Below are positions 60,642-64,000 of a stretch of DNA of 64,000 nucleotides, one piece after another; position 1 is the first letter of the stretch, and each line of letters opens with the position of its first letter. The position numbers were made by a program, and so were the translations under genes. The notes below the pieces were generated by a model. The model had not been told where the DNA came from and searched no databases. It saw nothing but the letters and a program-made list of their open reading frames with translations. This DNA is from Alphaproteobacteria bacterium. GTDB lineage: Bacteria; Pseudomonadota; Alphaproteobacteria; DSM-16000; Inquilinaceae. The stretch covers positions 124,001-188,000 of the forward strand of contig JANQGH010000042.1 of assembly GCA_028277405.1 (NCBI GenBank), written 5' to 3'.

Positions 60642-63290
60642 CTAAGCAGATACCCTGCCAAGCGCCTCGGCCAGGCGAGCGCGGACCGTTACGGCCTCGT
60701 CGCGCCGCTCACGCTGTTCCTCGACCACCGCCTCAGGCGCCTTGGCCAGGAACTGGTCGTTGGACAGCTTCTCGTCGATCTTGGCGATCTCGCCGTCCAG
60801 CTTGCCGATCTCCTTCTGCAGGCGAGCGCGTTCCTGGTCGAGATTGATCACCTCCGCCAACGGCAGGACCAGCGTCGCCTCGTCCAGGATGGCTTGCGCC
60901 GAGCCACGGGGCGGCTCGCTCGACAGCGGTTCCACCGTCGACAGCCGCGCAAGGCGCTTGATCAACCCGTCGTGGCTGGCCAGCCGTGCCTGGGTCTCGG
61001 GCCCCGCGTCCCTTACCTGAAGCGGGATGCGGGCGCCAGCCGGCACGTTCATTTCCGACCGGATGGTCCTCACCTGGCCGATCAATCGGATCAGCCAGTC
61101 GATCTCCGCAACGGCCGCCGTGTCTTCGGTCAACCGGTCGTAGTCCGGCCACTCCGTGGTCATCAGAGCGGCGTCGCGATCGGGGCTGAGCGACCGCCAC
61201 AGCTCTTCCGTCACAAATGGCACCAGAGGGTTCAGCATCAGCAGAATCTGGTCCAATGCCCAGGCGGTCATGGCCCGCGTCTCGGCCGCGGCCTCGGCAT
61301 CCTCGCCGGTCAGGATCGGCTTGGTGAACTCCAGATACCAGTCGCAGAAGCTGTGCCAGGTGAACTGATAGAGTACCGAGGCGGCCTCGTTGAAACGATA
61401 GTCGGCCAACGCCTGTTCGACAGCAGATGCAGTGCGCTTCACCGATGCCGCGATCCAGCGGTTGGTCGCCAAGGTGGCGCTGTTGGGATCGAAGCCCTCG
61501 ACCGGCACGCAGTCGTTCATCTGGCAATAGCGCGCGGCGTTCCACAGCTTGGTGATGAAGTTGCGATAGCCTTCCACACGCTGTTCGGACAGCTTGATGT
61601 CCCGCCCCTGCGCGGCCATCGAGATCAAGGTGAAGCGCAGACTGTCGCTGCCGAACCGGTCGATCAGTTCCAGCGGGTCGATGATGTTGCCCTTGGATTT
61701 GGACATCTTCTGGCCCTTGGCGTCGCGCACCAGGGCATGGATGTAGACCTTGTGAAACGGCACCTCGCCCATGAAGTGCAGGCCCATCATCATCATGCGG
61801 GCGACCCAGAAGAAGATGATGTCGAAGCCCGTGACCAGCACGTCGCCGGGATAGTAGCGCTGCACCATCTCAGGCGCGTCGGGCCAGCCGAGCGTCGAGA
61901 ACGGCCACAGCGCCGAGGAAAACCAGGTGTCCAGCACATCGTCGTCGCGGGACAGTGTCGTGGCCTTGCCGTAATGCGCATCGGCCGCGGCCTGGGCCGC
62001 CTCCTCCGTCTCCTCGACGAAAACCGTCCCATCCGGCCCGTACCAGGCCGGGATCTGATGGCCCCACCAGAGCTGGCGCGAGATGCACCAGGGCTGAATG
62101 TTGCGCATCCATTCGAAATAGGTGTTCTCCCAACTCTTGGGCACGAACACGGTGCGGCCATCCTCGACCGCCTCGATCGCCGGTTTGGCCAGGGTCTTGG
62201 CGTCGCAGTACCACTGGTCGGTCAGCCAGGGTTCCACCGGCACGCCGCCGCGATCGCCGTAGGGCACGGTGTGGATGTGGTCCTCGATCTGGTCGAGCAG
62301 GCCGAGCACTTCGAACGCCTCGACGACCTTCTTGCGCGCGTCGTAGCGGTCGAGCCCGACATAGTCGGCCGGAGCGTTTTCGTTCATGCGCGCTTGGTCG
62401 TCCATGACGTTGATCATCGGCAACCCGTGCCGGCGCCCGACCTCGAAATCGTTGAAGTCATGCGCCGGCGTGATCTTCACCGCGCCCGAGCCTTGCTCGG
62501 GGTCGGCGTACGCGTCGGCGACAATCGGGATGCGCCGGCCGACGATCGGCAAGAGCACGTCCTTGCCGATCAGATCGGCGTAGCGTGGATCGTCCGGGTG
62601 GACCGCCACGGCGGTATCGCCGAGCATCGTTTCCGGCCGGGTCGTGGCCACCACGATGTGGCGATCCGGGTCGTCGGCCAGCGGATAGCGCAGATGCCAG
62701 AGATTACCCTTCACCTCCTTCTGCTCGACCTCAAGGTCGGAGATGGCGGTGCGCAGCTTGGGGTCCCAGTTGACCAGCCGCTTGTCCTTGTAGATCAGGC
62801 CTTCCTTGTAGAGCTGGACGAACACCTTGCGGACCGCCTTGCTGAGGCCCTCATCCATGGTGAAGCGCTCGCGCGGCCAGTCCGGCGAGGCGCCGAGGCG
62901 GCGGAGCTGGCGGGTGATGGTGTCACCGGACTCCGCCTTCCATTCCCAGACCTTCTCAACGAACGCCTCGCGGCCGAGATCCTGGCGCGTGATGCCGTCG
63001 GCGGCTAGCTGGCGCTCGACCACCATCTGGGTCGCGATGCCGGCATGGTCCGTGCCCGGCTGCCACAAGGCGTCGCGATTGCGCCGACGCTCATAGCGGG
63101 TCAGTACATCCTGCAGGGTCATGTTCAGGGCGTGGCCCATATGCAGGCTGCCGGTGACGTTCGGCGGCGGCATCATGACCGTGAACGGCCGACGGTTGCT
63201 GTCGGGCGCGCAGCCGAAGCCGCCCCCCTCTTCCCAGGCCTGATACTGTCTCGCCTCCACCTCGGCGGGGCGATAGGTCTTGTCCAGCAT
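60642..63290 (-). CDS. valS: Valyl-tRNA synthetase
   Basis: An 882-residue class I synthetase, from ATG 63290 (GTG 63302 would add four residues). Motifs: [15 protein letters not shown] (HIGH-equivalent), [10 protein letters not shown], an editing CP1 domain (~190-350, [17 protein letters not shown]), and [12 protein letters not shown]. The C-terminal coiled-coil arm ([20 protein letters not shown]) typical of ValRS is intact. It lies downstream of popZ on the same strand, separated by two hairpin elements. Confidence 0.96.
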   Translation of the reverse strand: MLDKTYRPAEVEARQYQAWEEGGGFGCAPDSNRRPFTVMMPPPNVTGSLHMGHALNMTLQDVLTRYERRRNRDALWQPGTDHAGIATQMVVERQLAADGITRQDLGREAFVEKVWEWKAESGDTITRQLRRLGASPDWPRERFTMDEGLSKAVRKVFVQLYKEGLIYKDKRLVNWDPKLRTAISDLEVEQKEVKGNLWHLRYPLADDPDRHIVVATTRPETMLGDTAVAVHPDDPRYADLIGKDVLLPIVGRRIPIVADAYADPEQGSGAVKITPAHDFNDFEVGRRHGLPMINVMDDQARMNENAPADYVGLDRYDARKKVVEAFEVLGLLDQIEDHIHTVPYGDRGGVPVEPWLTDQWYCDAKTLAKPAIEAVEDGRTVFVPKSWENTYFEWMRNIQPWCISRQLWWGHQIPAWYGPDGTVFVEETEEAAQAAADAHYGKATTLSRDDDVLDTWFSSALWPFSTLGWPDAPEMVQRYYPGDVLVTGFDIIFFWVARMMMMGLHFMGEVPFHKVYIHALVRDAKGQKMSKSKGNIIDPLELIDRFGSDSLRFTLISMAAQGRDIKLSEQRVEGYRNFITKLWNAARYCQMNDCVPVEGFDPNSATLATNRWIAASVKRTASAVEQALADYRFNEAASVLYQFTWHSFCDWYLEFTKPILTGEDAEAAAETRAMTAWALDQILLMLNPLVPFVTEELWRSLSPDRDAALMTTEWPDYDRLTEDTAAVAEIDWLIRLIGQVRTIRSEMNVPAGARIPLQVRDAGPETQARLASHDGLIKRLARLSTVEPLSSEPPRGSAQAILDEATLVLPLAEVINLDQERARLQKEIGKLDGEIAKIDEKLSNDQFLAKAPEAVVEEQRERRDEAVTVRARLAEALGRVSA

Positions 63291-63375
63291 CGCTGAACCC
63301 ACTTCACAATGAACGCCAAAGAACGGGCCGCGATAAGACCCGCAGCGTGCGGAAAAGGCAACGGTGTTCGTGGTC

Positions 63376-63440
63376 TAGAGCCGGATCGCCCAAAACCGAG
63401 TCGCCAAGGCGACTCGGTTTTGGGCGTGAATCCGCCTCTA
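63376..63440. repeat. Palindromic hairpin element 1, upstream of valS
   Basis: A perfect 18-base inverted repeat at 63388-63405 and 63408-63425 (GCCCAAAACCGAGTCGCC and its complement) with a two-base centre. The arms extend outward imperfectly to TAGAG (63376) and CTCTA (63440). As RNA it would form a very stable rod. It could terminate the popZ transcript, but the following bases are not T-rich on either strand. Confidence 0.8.
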
Positions 63441-63450
63441 ATCAATAAGA

Positions 63451-63514
63451 TAGAGCAGATTCACGGGTATTCTCCGGGCCGAAGATCGGCTCGGAGAATA
63501 CTCGATCTGCTCTA
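63451..63514. repeat. Palindromic hairpin element 2, overlapping the popZ stop codon
   Basis: TAGAGCAGAT (63451-63460) plus GTATTCTCCG (63467-63476) pair with CGGAGAATAC (63492-63501) plus ATCTGCTCTA (63505-63514); a 6-against-3 base internal loop separates the two stem parts, and a small GCCGA/TCGGC hairpin caps the top. The right end includes the TAG stop of popZ. Its outer TAGAG...CTCTA edges match those of element 1, 10 bases away, suggesting copies of one repeat family. Confidence 0.8.
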
Positions 63515-64000
63515 GGAGGGTTTCGGCTGCTTCATAAGTCGGGCGACCTCGCGCTCGACGATCGATTCCACGATCGGCGGCAGATTCTCGTCGAGCCAGG
63601 CGCGCAGCGCGGGGCGCAGGGCGTCTCGGATCAGCTTCTCCAAGGCCGCCTGCCCTGGATCCGGATCGCCCGTGTCGGGCGTCCGGTTCATTGCTTCACG
63701 GGTCAAGCGGCTGAGGGCCGCGGACACGGCAGTCTCCGTGGCCTGCGAGACGAAGCGAAGGTCGGCCTCGATGTCGGGGTCGGCTGGGGTCTTGTCAGCT
63801 TCCGATGGGCCGACGCGTGCGCTTTCGGCATCCGAGGTACCCGGCACCGGATCCAGCGGATCAGTCAACAACAGGACGTCGTGATCAGACCCGGCGTCGG
63901 CTCCATCCTCCAACGGTGTGCTGAGAAGTAGAGGTTCTTCCTCGTCGCCGGTTGGATCGATCTCCACATTCGGGGCCTCGCCCGACGGCGCCTCGGCCTC
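63512..64000 (-). CDS. popZ: PopZ-like cell pole organizing protein (5' part missing)
   Basis: The frame is open to the end of the window, so the N-terminus is missing; the GTG at 63967 is internal. About 162 residues are visible: an acidic Pro/Glu/Asp-rich linker, then a conserved C-terminal region (ALEKLIRDALRPALRAWLDENLPPIVESIVEREVARL), the DUF2497/PopZ oligomerisation helices. PopZ forms a polar matrix that anchors the chromosome origin in Caulobacter and relatives. The position directly upstream of valS matches that clade. Confidence 0.88.
   Translation of the reverse strand, partial: EAEAPSGEAPNVEIDPTGDEEEPLLLSTPLEDGADAGSDHDVLLLTDPLDPVPGTSDAESARVGPSEADKTPADPDIEADLRFVSQATETAVSAALSRLTREAMNRTPDTGDPDPGQAALEKLIRDALRPALRAWLDENLPPIVESIVEREVARLMKQPKPS

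Noticed and set aside
1..64000. Prophage, integrase, insertion sequence or CRISPR array
   Set aside because: No transposase, integrase or phage structural motifs and no regularly spaced repeats were found on either strand. The only mobile-like hints are the 14-base direct repeats and the palindromes at 63.4 kb.

Overview
The window is a GC-rich chromosomal stretch from an alphaproteobacterium, most like a free-living, possibly marine, Rhodospirillales-type organism. The evidence is a chain of gene blocks in the order typical of that class: rlpA/dacC-tmk-holB-metG-tatD-MBL; yajC-secD-secF-Mth938-phytoene-synthase-like; serS-surE-pcm-M23 peptidase; tatABC; scpAB-nagZ-SPOR-dgt; erpA/xthA; valS-popZ. 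Homologues of the mitochondrial complex I assembly factors NDUFAF3 and NDUFAF6 point the same way. There is no prophage, integrase, insertion sequence or CRISPR array, and one tRNA gene, tRNA-Ser(UGA).

Layout. 1-4.3 kb: the end of an Hsp70-like gene, an AT-richer orphan membrane protein, a YHYH exported protein and a sodium:solute symporter. 4.3-12.5 kb: the metG/holB/tmk/dacC housekeeping operon (minus strand), with a plus-strand mgtE lying between dacC and rlpA. 12.5-18.5 kb: a DUF4139 protein, tRNA-Ser, a class D beta-lactamase, a small membrane protein, a GNAT acetyltransferase and a membrane-bound adenylate cyclase. 19-38 kb: a methylated-amine and C1 region. 38-63 kb: housekeeping blocks for protein export, chromosome condensation, Fe-S assembly, DNA repair and isoleucine/valine synthesis. 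63.3-64 kb: two adjacent hairpin elements and the 3' part of popZ.

The 19-38 kb region reads as one metabolic theme. A BCCT carrier would import betaine-type osmolytes. Two tandem GlxA/GbdR-type regulators face the soxBDAG operon for heterotetrameric sarcosine oxidase. Further on, a DmdA-like folate-dependent demethylase, a methylene-THF reductase-like protein, formate-THF ligase and a dimethylglycine/sarcosine dehydrogenase-like flavoprotein form a compact co-directional set. Together they could demethylate a methylated osmolyte, pass the methyl group to tetrahydrofolate, oxidise it and recover ATP as formate is released. The substrate of the DmdA-like enzyme is not evident, and folD and glyA are not in the window. 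An accessory segment (28.1-31.7 kb) separates the two halves and carries a Popeye-like membrane protein with a cyclic-nucleotide-binding domain.

The most notable single gene is at 57.2-57.9 kb. It looks like an ordinary short-chain dehydrogenase but has the T-x4-F-x-G and S-x12-Y-x3-R signatures of halohydrin dehalogenases. Functions are inferred from motifs and family knowledge read by eye; no database search was run.
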